Part shown: one piece after another, positions 22,413 through 33,500 of the stretch
Layout: each line of letters opens with the position of its first letter
Position numbering within the stretch: the stretch's first letter is position 1
NCBI GenBank assembly: GCA_950295325.1
Contig: OX485807.1
Coordinates: 24,213,666 to 24,277,665 of the forward strand
DNA length: 64,000 nt
Direction: 5' to 3'
Source: Polytrichum commune
Taxonomy: Eukaryota; Streptophyta; Polytrichopsida; Polytrichales; Polytrichaceae
Position numbers and translations under genes: made by a program
The notes under the pieces: model-generated
What the model saw: the letters and a program-made list of their open reading frames with translations, nothing else
The model's database searches: none
What the model was told of the DNA's origin: nothing

Positions 22413-23264
22413 ATATTGATATGTGCAATTTGGTTGCCCCACGCTGATGTATCAACACTCCATGTTAATTTACGCAATGTTACCACGATAGCAAGATACA
22501 TGGATTTGTTTATTTACTTTTCAATGGTTGCCATACATTTTGAGTAACAACGTTATCAATTTTTGTGCTTTGGTTTTGACATGAGGTAAATTTTGTGGGT
22601 CATTTGCTTGGGTCAAACATGAAGGCAACCTATTTGCACAAGCAACTTAATTGCATATATGCATGTGTATACCTAAAAAGGAAGGTGGATGTCAAGTAGG
22701 TCAATCTTGTTATACTTGAATGCTTGTATGTTTGAAGGCAACACTACAATGGGACACCATTCTTCTTCAAATGGACTTCTCCTTTGCACTTTGTGGGATC
22801 ACAAGTTTGCACTTGATCCATGTAGTTGTGGGTTGTTTTCACTATATCATGGTGTGGGCTTTCTCATTTGTTGCCTTAGGCTAGATATATTTTTGGTATG
22901 TTTGAGGGGAACTAGGGCTAACAAATCAAGTTGTGCATACGTGACCCAAAAAATAGTTGAGGATTTAATAATTATATATGATAGCCAATTACGGGGTGAA
23001 GATGTGGGAATGGGAAAAAAATTTAAATAAAAATTCTTCATTTAGTTTTGAGCCTTGGGATGCACTTTCATCGAACCATACTTTACCATCATTTTTTGGG
23101 TGAATGTTTGAATCAAATTGTTACACATGGGTAGTTGGACATAATTTCAAGCAGTTGGATTTAGTTTTCAACCACATGGATGGAATCTTTGATGTCTCCA
23201 AATGCAGTGGTTCAAGGCTTGCGATAGACATTTCAACACATTATGTTTTGTGTTGTAGTGGATT
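22413..23264. other. gene-free stretch
   Basis: Open frames of about 110 and 77 codons on the plus strand (22689-23030 and 23104-23337) have no recognisable domain or convincing composition. No element termini were seen. Confidence 0.3.
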
Positions 23265-23400
23265 TAATGTATTGTCATATTGGTTCCCAACGAGGAAGAG
23301 TTCCCACTCAAGCACGGGTAGGAAGAATGGGCAGTGAAGGAGACATGGGAGGGATGGGACCCAACTGAATACATATTTGATTTAGCCTAGGGCATGCAAG
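23265..23400 (+). mobile_element. single arm of the long-hairpin element
   Basis: It matches the right arm of the hairpin element at 51545-51673: ATTGGTTCCCAACGAGGAAG, GTTCCCACTCAAGC, GTGAAGGAGACATGGGAGGG and the end TAGCCTAGGGCATG. The opposite arm is absent, so this is a half copy. Confidence 0.55.
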
Positions 23401-24205
23401 GCTAGCTTGGTCCACTTATCCTAGTAGAACAAACTGTAAAGTTTATTTTTAATAGCACGACACCACTCTTTGTGTTTGATAACTTAAGCATTAAGAAAAC
23501 TTGGGTGACTTTGTGTTAATTTTATAAACTCAAGGTTTGGGACTAAAGCCATGGTTCATCTTTTACTTTACATATACTCTATTGTATAGATGGAGGCCAT
23601 CCCCAATTATGTGGTGGTCATCCCCACTGCAACGAAGGCATTGCCAATGGCTAGGTCATGGCATGTAGAGTCTTGGGAGGTTCACACTACATCCACTTGA
23701 GGTCAATCCATGCAAATTCGTGGCCCGAACACACCAATGTTTCCATCTGGTTCTAGTTGTGAACTTATTAGGGATTATGTTGAGAAATGGATGTTGGCCC
23801 ACACTTTCCACACTATTGCAGTTGGAAATGTTGACGGATGATGCCACTAGTGGTTGGTGTGATAACCCCTCAGCCGTGAGATCATGGAAGTTGGGACATA
23901 CCACCACATAATCTCAAAACCTAAGTTCCAAGTATGATATGGATGCCTACATGGTAACACTTTTTAGAGACTTGTGTTGAGAGATGTGTCAAGCAAAAAG
24001 TAGACCCAACTCGCAACACAAGTCCTAATATCTTTTGGTTAAAATAATCAAGACTTGACTACAACAAATGTAAACCATGCTTTCATGCTTTCTTGAGACT
24101 CAATCATTGGGCTTTTGCCTCCATGTTGGGACTTGCTAACATGAGTGGGACTTGAGATTTGGGACCAAATGTGAAGCAACCCTATAGATTAGCTAACCCT
24201 CCCTC
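23401..24205. other. gene-free stretch
   Basis: No supported feature. Confidence 0.3.
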
Positions 24206-25080
24206 AAAGCACCAACCTAACATGCATAATAAGGAACCTACAAACATTCATAGAAACATAACACAATAGGCTCACAAAAGAAAGAGCTATAAAATTCACA
24301 TGTGCAGAAAAATGGCTCTCCAATGATGAAATTCATCACAAATTGTCTAACCACTTTTGGAAAACCCCACAAACTACAGATGCACAAATCACACAACTCC
24401 TCAAATTATGATTTGCCTAATACATGGGCAATCATATAAAAAATCTCTTCTGGCCACACACAACCACACCAACCCCCCAATTGTACATTATTTTAAATTA
24501 AGAACATAGATACTTGGTTGCACTTACTCTCCCTATGTAACAATACATTTCTTAAAGGCCTAAGAATCGCAAGACACAATGCCGCTACCCACGAACTCAC
24601 CAACCTCCTGCAATCAAATGTATAAACTAGACACCTCACACTCATTGATGTTAGTAGCCAACATGGCAACCACCAATACAACACCCTCCTGCCATGGATA
24701 CTAAGCTACACATGCACCAGACCTAACCATCCAAATCATTGATTTCACCTTTACGCATGATAGATTCCTTGATCAAGCCATGCAAACAAAAGAAGACAAA
24801 TACAATTTGTTAGTAGACACAATAAGAGCAGAAGGCTGGAATATTAAACCCCTCATAGTTATCGACGCAAGAGTAAGGAGTGCAATTCACACATGAAGCA
24901 TAGAACTCCTTCAGAACCTACATATCCCCACATCACTAATAAACCAAAACAATGAAAAACATATGCGAAATAACCATCAAATATCTCACATACCTAGTAC
25001 TTAATAAGAGAAAACTTGACAATAAACAAGAACCAGTATACCCCCCCAACATAGTAACTGGATATCAAAATAATTTGTAT
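24206..25080 (+). pseudogene. LINE-like ORF2 C-terminal relic
   Basis: Three reading frames, joined end to end, give a continuous protein-like sequence. Frame 1 (24206-24450) contains NRLTKERAIKFTCAEKWLSN and YMGNH..NLFWP; frame 2 (about 24505-24715) contains DTWLHLLSLCNNTFLKGLRI followed by ARHNAATHEL and LPWILSYTC; frame 3 (24730-24950) contains IIDFTFTHDRFLDQAMQTKE, then GWNIKPLIVIDARVRSAIH; a last shift leads to IKYLTYLVLNKRKLDNKQEP up to 25022. I associate this arrangement with the region behind the reverse transcriptase of non-LTR retrotransposons, from memory rather than from a search. In-frame stops at 24259, 24409, 24418, 24623 and 24894 and at least three frameshifts make it non-functional. 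The sense strand is poor in G for about 900 bases, unlike its surroundings. Confidence 0.5.
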
Positions 25081-25223
25081 TACACACACACACAAGAGCC
25101 CACTCACCGCAAGGTAGGCAATATACCCCACCATGCACCAAGAGGATTCTTGAGCATGGTAGGGCCAACGTGCTCAAATTAACATCAGTTTGCCCAACGT
25201 TGGTTTTTTTTTTTCTTTATTTG

Positions 25224-25570
25224 AATCGACCCTTAAGTGGTTATTTTTTTGAACTAGCCCGATTCTTGTAGGATATGTGACATGCAAATAGTACAACATG
25301 ATTAGGAAATCCAAATCAAGATCGTCGTTACTTTCATCATTATTTGTGGAGCTCATGTGAATTTTTTATATTCATAATTAAAGTTCATTAAACCGTCATA
25401 TAGGTTCTCCCTGTTGCGTTTAGGATAGTTACCATAATATGAACACATAGTCCACACTCTATTAAACACATGCATTTTTGGTATCCGTTCTTGGAGCCAC
25501 AACTGACCATGTACCACTCATATGTAGGTGTCAAATCACAAAAAAAATTGAATTAGTCGCTTATTTTTAG
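25224..25570 (+). mobile_element. family B MITE, copy B6
   Basis: It carries AACTAGCCCGATTCTTGTAG, GATATGTGACATGCAAATAG, ATCCAAATCAAGATCGTC, GGAGCTCATGTGAA, AACACATAGTCC, GGTATCCGTTCTTGGAGCCA and CACTCATATGTAGGTGTC in family B order. Both outer ends are worn. Family C2 follows 30 bp downstream. Confidence 0.6.
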
Positions 25571-25602
25571 TATGGACCACTTTACTTTAGTACACCGGTT
25601 AT

Positions 25603-26128
25603 GATATTTAGTGTCACATGCCTAATGCAATCACTTACCCTATTTTGAGGCATCTGCTAGGTTAAATTGATGATTAACAACTTCATCATATTTGTTAGCT
25701 CATGACACTTGATGTTCAAGTGTGCTCATGAATATCTTGGCATGAGCATGTTCAATAGTGTTACGAGGTGTGTGCCCATGTTACACAATGGTCTACATGT
25801 TGACTGAATTGTACACAGATGAAACTTGCCATTAGTATGCTCAATAAGATCTTCCTCTTGTAGACGAATATGTAAACATGTGACACTTGCCATTAGTACG
25901 CTCAAAAATATCTTCCCCCTGAATACTAAAATGGGAGACTATCAGCTAAAGTATCCCAATGTGCTACTCTAAATGTCATTGTGTAAATATTTTTCTTACT
26001 TAAAGAGGTTACTTATGTTGCCAAATGAAATTATATTGACAATTAACATGCGTGACACTTTGAGACCTCTAGGCATCTAGTCTAGGCTTTGCAAATAGTG
26101 TACGTGACACTAAACACCATAAACGGTG
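25603..26128 (-). mobile_element. family C MITE, copy C2 (complete)
   Basis: 526 bp flanked by TA (25601-25602 and 26129-26130). Inverted ends: CACCGGTTATGATATTTAGT and, inverted, CACCGTTTATGGTGTTTAGT, both continuing GTCAC. This is the best-preserved copy of the family and defines its limits. The TA duplication fits mariner/Stowaway-like movement. Inside, the motif TTGCCATTAGTA-T/C-GCTCAA is present twice (about 25830 and 25890). Non-coding. Confidence 0.75.
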
Positions 26129-26424
26129 TAGTGGGACTGCTAATTTTGGAGGTGATTTTGGGGTCCATGTCACAAGCAAAGCCAAAAACATGTATTGCTA
26201 AATATACTCCTCATTTTCGTATTATAATCCTAACGCTTTTGAAGGCCACAGTTGCCAGTCCACAACACCTTACACACGTAATATTGTGAAAGTATATTTG
26301 GAATTACGTTTTGCTTTTATTTTCACTTTGTGTTTTCCAATATGTTTCCTTTATTTTTTAATATATATTGGAGACACGTTAAAAAACTAAGTACTTTCAT
26401 TGCCAAGAGGTAAAGTATGACTTT

Positions 26425-26560
26425 CTGTTAGGTGGTCACTCTTCTTAATTGAACGTCTATATTATAGAGTAACATATGGCAAGGTTTGTTATATTTAAGA
26501 ATGGATGTCAAAAAGTTGTTGTTGCAAATGGATTATGTGCTCAAAATTCATACATCATTA
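26425..26560 (-). mobile_element. family B/G terminal fragment
   Basis: TTAGGTGGTCACTCTTCTTA followed by an AATTGAACGTCTATA word and later GATTATGTGCTCAAAATTCA corresponds, inverted, to the right end of families B/G. The same fragment occurs at 62850-62990 and 63505-63640. Confidence 0.4.
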
Positions 26561-27012
26561 TGTGATCATTTATAGAAATATTTAAGAATATAAGAATACA
26601 AATATTCACTTTCACCTTCTATAACTTTGTATCTTAGCTTCAATTATAGAATTCGTAATGACAAAGTGCCTAAACCACAATTGCTAGTTGAATGAGACAA
26701 TTCTTGATTTGATCCATGGGTCCAAAGTTGTTTGTGTGGTTAGAAGTACCCACAATAGGGTCACATGGCGTATTGTAGATATCACTCTAAGCTATATTTA
26801 TTAGTGTCAAAATGTAGGATTCTAAATGGGGGTCAAGTATGTGTCAACCAACATAAAATTTGTGGCACAATTTGATTTGGTGGGAAATTAATTAATTTTA
26901 TTGTAGGGCCTACATAATCACTTAAAGGGAACACACATTCTATATTTTGACGTCATGTAACTATTGCAACTCAACTTCGATGGTGCAACTTGAAATGATA
27001 GTTTGCATGTTT
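26561..27012. other. gene-free stretch
   Basis: Nothing recognised. Confidence 0.3.
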
Positions 27013-27476
27013 CACATTGTGATCTTTTGTGTTATGTACACTATTTGCGAGGGGCCTAAACTAGATGCCTATATGTTCTAAAGTATCACGTTTGCTAATT
27101 CCCAAAATGGTACCATTCGCCGACATAAGCAACTTTTTGAAGTGGATCAATATTTACATTATGGCATTCAACTTAGAACATTGGGATACTTGAAATGATA
27201 GATCTGCGTTTTAGTGTGCAAGGGAAAGATATAATTGAGCATGCTAATGCCAAATGTTCTTTGTATCTTGTAGACCATTGTGTAACATAGGGATACACCT
27301 CATAACATTGTTGAACTTATTAATCCCAAGATATTAGTCAGCGCTCTTAGACTCCAATTGGCATGTGATGACACTAATGGTGAAGTTGTTGATCATTATT
27401 TGTAACCTGACATACGCCTCAATATAGGGTAATTGACATTATTATGCATGTGACACTAAATAACATATCTAGCATA
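27013..27476 (+). mobile_element. family C MITE, copy C3
   Basis: It contains TGTACACTATTTGCGAGGGG, CCTAAACTAGATGCC, TTACATTATGGCATTCAACT, ACATTGGGATACTTGAAATG, TTGAGCATGCTAATGCC and TGTGACACTAAATAACATA in the family order. Both terminal inverted repeats are decayed. Confidence 0.55.
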
Positions 27477-29305
27477 AAGGAGACAATTCTCAATTCAATC
27501 CCATAGTCAAACTTTGTGGAGTGCTTGCAATAGGCCATGTTTGTTAGGTCACCCAAGGTCTTGTTGCGGCCTTCCCCAATGGCGGTACCACAACCTCCTA
27601 GCACCTCGGCCCAATCAAGCCCTAAAGGCCAAGTTTGTTTGTTTTCTTTTTGTTTTCTTTTAGTTTATATATGTATTTTTTGGGGGGTGTTTTTTTGGGT
27701 CTTGGTTACCACCTTATGACACCTTATTATAACCTTATGATACGAGACACATGGATGGCTAAAATGTTGTATGAATAATTCAAACTTTAGGAAGATATCA
27801 TTAGTACGGTCAAATCCACCAATGGAGGTACATATTTTCTTTAACGATTTTTATAAATAGTATTATATTTTAAGGTACTTTTGGTGAGTTTTTCTTTGAC
27901 TTTTTGGGGTTAAAGACCTTCAAACGCCCAACCTCACCCTCAAAAATAATTCAATCATCCATGACAATACACCATTACCAAAAGTTGGGATGCGGAACTT
28001 ATCGAAAGCGGATGAACTAAAAGTAAAACATGATGAGAATATTAATAAACTCGTTCACAAGAAGTGTCATTCGGAACGTTACCACGGTGACATAAAGTGC
28101 CATGTGACACTAAATACAATACTTGGTGTAGGTACTTTCCATGCGATATTATCGTATCCTACTAGCCCCGTATATATGTAGAGGTGTCTTCTTAGGTAGG
28201 TGCCTAATAACTCCCCAACCTTTATTTGGAAATAGTGAACACACACATTCACCTCCTCATCAAATGGCTCTTGAGGTTCGTATGGGCATGACGGAGCGCC
28301 ACTTTGGCCCAAGGAATTTGGGGACCCACAAAACAAGGTCAATAATAAGAAGTTGGAATCGATACGCATGCATCGTGACTTTATTTGCTATGGAAAATCC
28401 TCATCTAATTTAAGCTACGTGCATTGGGGCACGCCTCTCCATAAACCACTACCTTATTATTATTGGGTTTTCAAGCACATTTGATTTGCTCATCATGTGA
28501 TGGCAAGGCTTCGTTGGAGGTTGTGTTGATAAACAAGTGTTGGTCACGGAGCGAGCGGTGGTAGCCATTGTTACCGGTAAAGTAAGAACCTACTCGTTAT
28601 TTATAGGTTTACGGCTCATTCATCTCAACATGCCTTTTTTGATTCGGGGTTTCTAACGCCTCGTGTCCATTACGGTGCTAAACATGTATTTAACTTTGTG
28701 TTTTCAAACCGAGACCCTAGGCGTAACACTGCTTAACACCAAGGTGTTGTTATCCTAGTGTTGGGAATTTGGGGCATTTCGAGAAAATTACAAATTTCCT
28801 TATGTAAGGCCACCTAGCAAAATTGAAATAATATTGGGTCTGGATGTTGTTCATTTTCAAATAGTGGACAACTAGGTGAGGCTCTCTCCTAGAGTCTATA
28901 ATCGAAACTATGTAACCAAAATGATTGTTTAATAATTGATGATGATCAACATGCATGCTAGTCGTATTGGCTACTTGGCTAGGTACCGTGCAGGACAAGG
29001 CGTGAGCTAGCTTGAGTAGTATATGGTTATTTCAAATATTAGGTATGTAATGTTGATAATCAATCATAGGAATCAAGGCGATGGAATGCATGGCCTTTTG
29101 AAGCTTGGCACTAGCCTGCTTCTTTTAGAAAAGCGACCAAGCTAGTGGCATGAGTAATGTTATGAATTTCCAACTCGTCACCTTCAATTCAAATGTTGTT
29201 GTAATGCTTTGTTCACAACACCTACTAGGGTAGGGCAAAAACATGGATGTCATTAGTTTAAGCTAGATTAACCCCTAATTTGGGGTGAAAGACCCCGAAT
29301 CGGTC
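27477..29305. other. gene-free stretch
   Basis: A single family C terminal word (TGTGACACTAAATACAATAC, 28102-28121) is present without its partner. Open frames near 28079-28413 and 28750-28998 lack recognised domains. Nothing else is supported. Confidence 0.3.
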
Positions 29306-29855
29306 CACACGATTATGATATTTAGTGTTACATGCATAATAGTGTCAAATACCCAATTTTTAGGCGTATGCTAGGTTATACTAATGATCACCAACTTCAC
29401 CATTAGTGTCACCTCATGACACTTGGCATTCAAGTGCGCTGACTAACATTGTGACATGAGTATGTTCAACAATGGTGTGAGATTGTATGCCTATGTTAAA
29501 CAATGCTCTACAACTTATATGTTGACTGCAGTGTACATAAATAACACTTGACATTAATATGCTCAAGAATATCTTCCTTTTGAGTACCAAAAGGTGAAGA
29601 TATGACACTCGCCATTGGTGTGCTCATAATGTATTTCCCTTGCCTACTAAAATGCTAATCTATCATCTCAAGTATCCCAATGTGCTACGTTGAATATCGT
29701 AATGTAAATATTTTCACTTAAAAAGGTTACTTAGGTTGACGAATAGTATCATGTCGGCAATCCAAAAACGTGACAGTTTGAGATCTCTAGGTGTCTAGTT
29801 TAGACACTTCTTGAATAGTGCAGGTGACACTACATATGTTAAACAGTACATCGAG
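29306..29855 (-). mobile_element. family C MITE, copy C4
   Basis: It follows C2 closely: GATTATGATATTTAGTGTTA, GGCGTATGCTAGGTTATACT, ATGACACTTGGCATTCAAGT, TATCCCAATGTGCTACGTTG, GGTGACACTACATATGTTAA. The termini have diverged. Confidence 0.6.
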
Positions 29856-30329
29856 CTTAGACCGGGATGAACCAACAACCAACCTCTAGCGGGTCAATGT
29901 TTACTATTACCCCTAGGTAGGTGTTAGGATACCAAACCAATATCTTTTGTATTTAATTTCAAAGTGAAAACGCTTAAAAGCCATTAAAACTCACAATTGT
30001 TTATTTAAAATTTGATGGGCTCTGCATCTACGTCCTTCCGGAGTAAAACTTTTCAAAGGAAAGCCAAACCGATTAGCTATTTGAATGTTTGGATAGTTTC
30101 CAAGTGTACTTCTTCTTGCCCCCATATTTAACATTGAATACCATAAACAATTGTAATGAGATTGCATTGGGTTGAATCAACCATGATGTTATAGGGAATA
30201 TGTTTTCATGGACCCGGTCATATAGTTTTTACAAGCCCTAAGCCACATGTGTTGGTGATTACTAACTATGGAGTATGGAGGTGATTTATGGGTTCACCTT
30301 TTGACAGGACCTTTGTCTTTATTGATATT

Positions 30330-30828
30330 TGGGGCCTAAAAGCCACTTCACACATGAGCCAAGAGCCGTGACCACGAAATTGTGAGAGCCCAAAAGAAGG
30401 TGTCCAAAGGCTGACCCAAGACACCTCCAAAATCATGTAATGTGGTCACGGATCCTCAAGTGTAGTGTGAAGTCATATGTGACCGGGTCCTTAACTAAAT
30501 GCTATTTCAATGATTTTCTAATCATGCGGGTCCTTGCACATGATAAAATATAATAGATCAACAGTTGTGAATGTTCGGAGTGCCATGGTCTCCCAGTTTT
30601 GTGTTAGGTAATTTTAAAAAATAGTCCAAATGATTATGAAACATGATCCATTTGATGCCATGTAGGAATCCACGTCGACTTTACATCCATCTTGCATTCA
30701 CTTACTCCGTCAGTCCCTCAAGCGTAGTGTGAAGTAGCGAACTTGGACCGGCTTCGCCTTTCCCACCAATGGGAGTGCTTGAAGTGTAGTGGTCACGGGC
30801 TCTCAGTCTCGTGTGTGAAGTGGCCCTA
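30330..30828. mobile_element. H-related MITE, variant arms
   Basis: About 500 bp with inverted ends containing GCCACTTCACACATGAG then AGAGCCGTGACCAC on the left and, inverted, GGGCCACTTCACACACGAG then GAGCCCGTGACCAC on the right. The GTGACCAC/AGAGCC arm words link it to H1, while the outer motif is GCCACTTCACAC instead of CGGTTTACAC. Internal words AGTGTAGTGTGAAGT repeat the terminal motif (30458, 30726, 30790). Non-coding. Confidence 0.55.
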
Positions 30829-31870
30829 AGTTGATGTCAAAATTGTTGAAGTGTAGTATGTTTTGAGTTTCTTATCCGTTCTTCTCTAGCACTTGGTGCG
30901 GGATCATTCATAGCAAGTGGCATTAAGGTAGGCACACCTAGTACTATTCTTCATGCCTAAAATTAACGGTATAATGGACAAAAAGCGTTCTCCAACCGAA
31001 CAAAAAATCTCAAGTGGAGGCGGCATAGCATGACCTTTGTGCCGCCTTTGTGAATAACTTACATTAAACAACCACCATTAGCACACTGAAATGGAAGTGG
31101 AGGCTCTACATATGTAAGGTAGGATCATGGGTTTCTAGTTGTCCACTTCAATAAACAATGTATAAGTAATGCATTTACAAGTGAACGTGGCATGTGAATG
31201 GTGGTCCCATAATGGCACACCCTTGAGATCTGCTAGGTTGTTACATATGGGTCATTTAATTTGAGAAATAACTAGTTCACATTCAAGACTTTAGGCATAT
31301 CGATGATCATTCTAGAGGATGCTATAGAACAAACCTTTAAATTAATAGAGGAAAACCAAAAGATATCAACATTTAATTTGTTGGAAGCACTTGGATCTCG
31401 ACCAATTTGGTCCTAAATCTTGCCGGACAATGTTTTATGTGCAACCGTAAAACATTATTGAAGAAGCATTATATCCATACAAGGCAAGGTCTGATCTAGA
31501 TGGGTAGTACAAACATGCGTTTTTGTATGCAACAATGGGTTTTGAAATAATATGACTAAATTTGAGATATAATTTAAATATTTTGAGTCGCATAGCTTTG
31601 GAATCTACTTTGAGAGGCTATTCTAGCAAGATGAACAACATAATAATTAGATCACTATGTAACCTAGAGTTTGAACTTGACAAAGTACCATGAAGAGATA
31701 TGAATACATATGATATACCCAAATTAATAGATTTAATGTTGGATTATGCAAGAAAGAAAGACTAACCATATTTTCATGTACTTAGCACATGAACAGATGG
31801 TGTTTGGAGTCAAAAAAAAAACTCCAAAAAAAGAATTGGGTCATACAACCAAGAGAGAATGGTGCACAAG
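30829..31870. other. mostly unassigned; contains a weak family A fragment
   Basis: About 31318-31430 resembles the reverse complement of family A (GAGGAAAACCAAAAGATATC, GGAAGCACTTGGATCTCGAC) in degraded form. An open frame of 65 codons at 31746-31943 is lysine-rich and runs into the palindrome array; it is not recognised. Confidence 0.3.
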
Positions 31871-32168
31871 GGCTAGACAACCCATGAAGGAATTGTGCAT
31901 TGGAGTTAGACAACTCCAAGTAGAAGATATGAATTGGCATTAGACAACTCCTACTGGATGGATGTTATTCATTAGAGCTAGACAACTCTCAATGAATAAA
32001 TTTAGGTGGAATTAGATTGTTCCAACTAGAAGAATGAATGAACAAATTATCAAAATTGAATTAGACAAGTCCAATTAGAAGATGGATGATTGCATCAAGT
32101 TTGAAATAGACAATTCCAACTAGAAGAATAGATGATTGCCACAAGTTGGAATTAGACAATTCCAACTA
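31871..32168. repeat. tandem array of covarying short palindromes
   Basis: Eight copies of a hairpin motif with a central AGAC/TAGACA loop occur every 30-47 bp, at about 31871, 31901, 31935, 31975, 32008, 32058, 32102 and 32145. The arms differ between copies but often change together: GGG with CCC, GGAGTT with AACTCC, GGAATT with AATTCC. The last copy is the perfect palindrome TTGGAATTAGACAATTCCAA. Between the palindromes, words such as ACTAGAAGAATAGATGATTG recur, so the whole is a decaying minisatellite with a repeated hairpin. Confidence 0.7.
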
Positions 32169-33125
32169 GTGGATTGTGATGGAGCCAAAAGATAGAAGAT
32201 TCATAGTAGAACCAAAGATAGAGTTATGAATATAATTTTTGACGTAGCAGTCTTGCGACCGAAGGCAACCACCCATATACATTGCTATACTCTAAAGTTA
32301 GTGATGGCGTTGCACCCTATCCTAGGGATGCTCTAATGTAGATGGTGCTTAAACCAACACTTTAAGCTATTGTACATACATATCACTATGTGGCTGATAT
32401 AGAAAAACAACATATTAGCCTTTGGACAAAACATAGGCATAAAGAAAAGATAGCCTCGATTGAGTATTTGATGAAAATTTACAATCAAAAGCATTGGCTT
32501 CCTTAATCCAATCCCATGGTCCCATGTATGACAACCTTGGATAAAATGAGAATCCATTATGCTTAGAACCGACCCCTTTTGTGCCCACAACCAACCCCTT
32601 CCCTTCCCCGCTTGGTGAATAGGATGTAGGACACCTCCCACCTCCCCCCCCCCCCTTGAACCGACCCAAGATAGAGTGGAGCCTATTACCAACCCTATAT
32701 AATGTGGTGAAGCCCAAGTACGAGGTGGCGCCACTAATGGCACCTAAACTCGTCACTCCATGGGCCCGGGGAACTCCTTTTCCATAGGGAACTGTTCAAG
32801 GTGGTGATGGAGTGTTGACGATTGAGAGGCGTTTATAAATGTTGCTCTTGGACGGGGTGTTTCTTTTGACACCCTCTACCTTAAGGCAATGAGGCAATTC
32901 CTAATTCATGATGGCTTCCAACAATCAAAGTTATTTGTGGATGTGAAAGTCCCCAAAACATGACCACATGCGTTACCTCATATGATCCCATGCAATCAAA
33001 TTCAACCTATGGAAGTTAATCATCTATCATTCGTTCACGGTGCTTATCTAGAAATCTCATTCATGAGGTTTTTGTAAGTCCCTTATTTTCCCTATGCACT
33101 ACTAAGTCTAGGTTATCATGGCAAT
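32169..33125. other. gene-free stretch
   Basis: Contains a run of 12 C (32644-32655). A minus-strand open frame of about 113-136 codons crosses that run and lacks a recognised domain, so it is not called. Confidence 0.3.
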
Positions 33126-33127
33126 TA

Positions 33128-33500
33128 GGGTAAGTGCGCCATTGACCGAACGCGGCCCATGGACCGCACAACCACCGCACAGCCACCGCACAGTTTTCAA
33201 TCCTGAGAACTCTCGCGGGAACTTCGGGAACGTTCAGGGAATTTCGGAGAGAACGTGAATGTACAGGTACCGCACACTGTGCGGTGAAGGGCTCACTAAT
33301 CTCTTGAGATCCACCTGTGTATGTTTGGATTCAATTTGTGATAGCTTTCACAAATCAAAATATCTTTCATTTTTTATTTTTTGTAAGAGAATCCTCACTT
33401 CACAATTAACAATCCTTCAAAATTTGAAACAATTTAAGCTTGTAAATTTGTACTTACAAGGATTTGAGGATTGATCGTGTGGTCATTGGCGCACTTACCT
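33128..33500. mobile_element. 373-bp MITE, TA duplication
   Basis: Flanked by TA (33126-33127 and 33501-33502). Inverted ends: GGGTAAGTGCGCCATTGACC and, inverted, AGGTAAGTGCGCCAATGACC. The left half is unusually CpG-rich for this window and contains the word ACCGCACA three times (33170-33195) plus the palindrome CCGCACACTGTGCGG at 33270. The right half is AT-rich. Non-coding. Confidence 0.7.

Noticed and set aside
22160-22501. 113-codon minus-strand frame rich in Gly, Pro and Ala
   Set aside because: It is the GC-rich inverted end of the element at 21648-22412 read in one frame.
31871-32168. CRISPR-like array
   Set aside because: The repeated motif is a short, varying palindrome and the intervals are themselves repeats; setting and composition are eukaryotic.
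32333-32756. Minus-strand frames of 113 and 136 codons
   Set aside because: Both cross a run of 12 C, giving poly-Gly or similar, overlap each other, and match no recognised domain.
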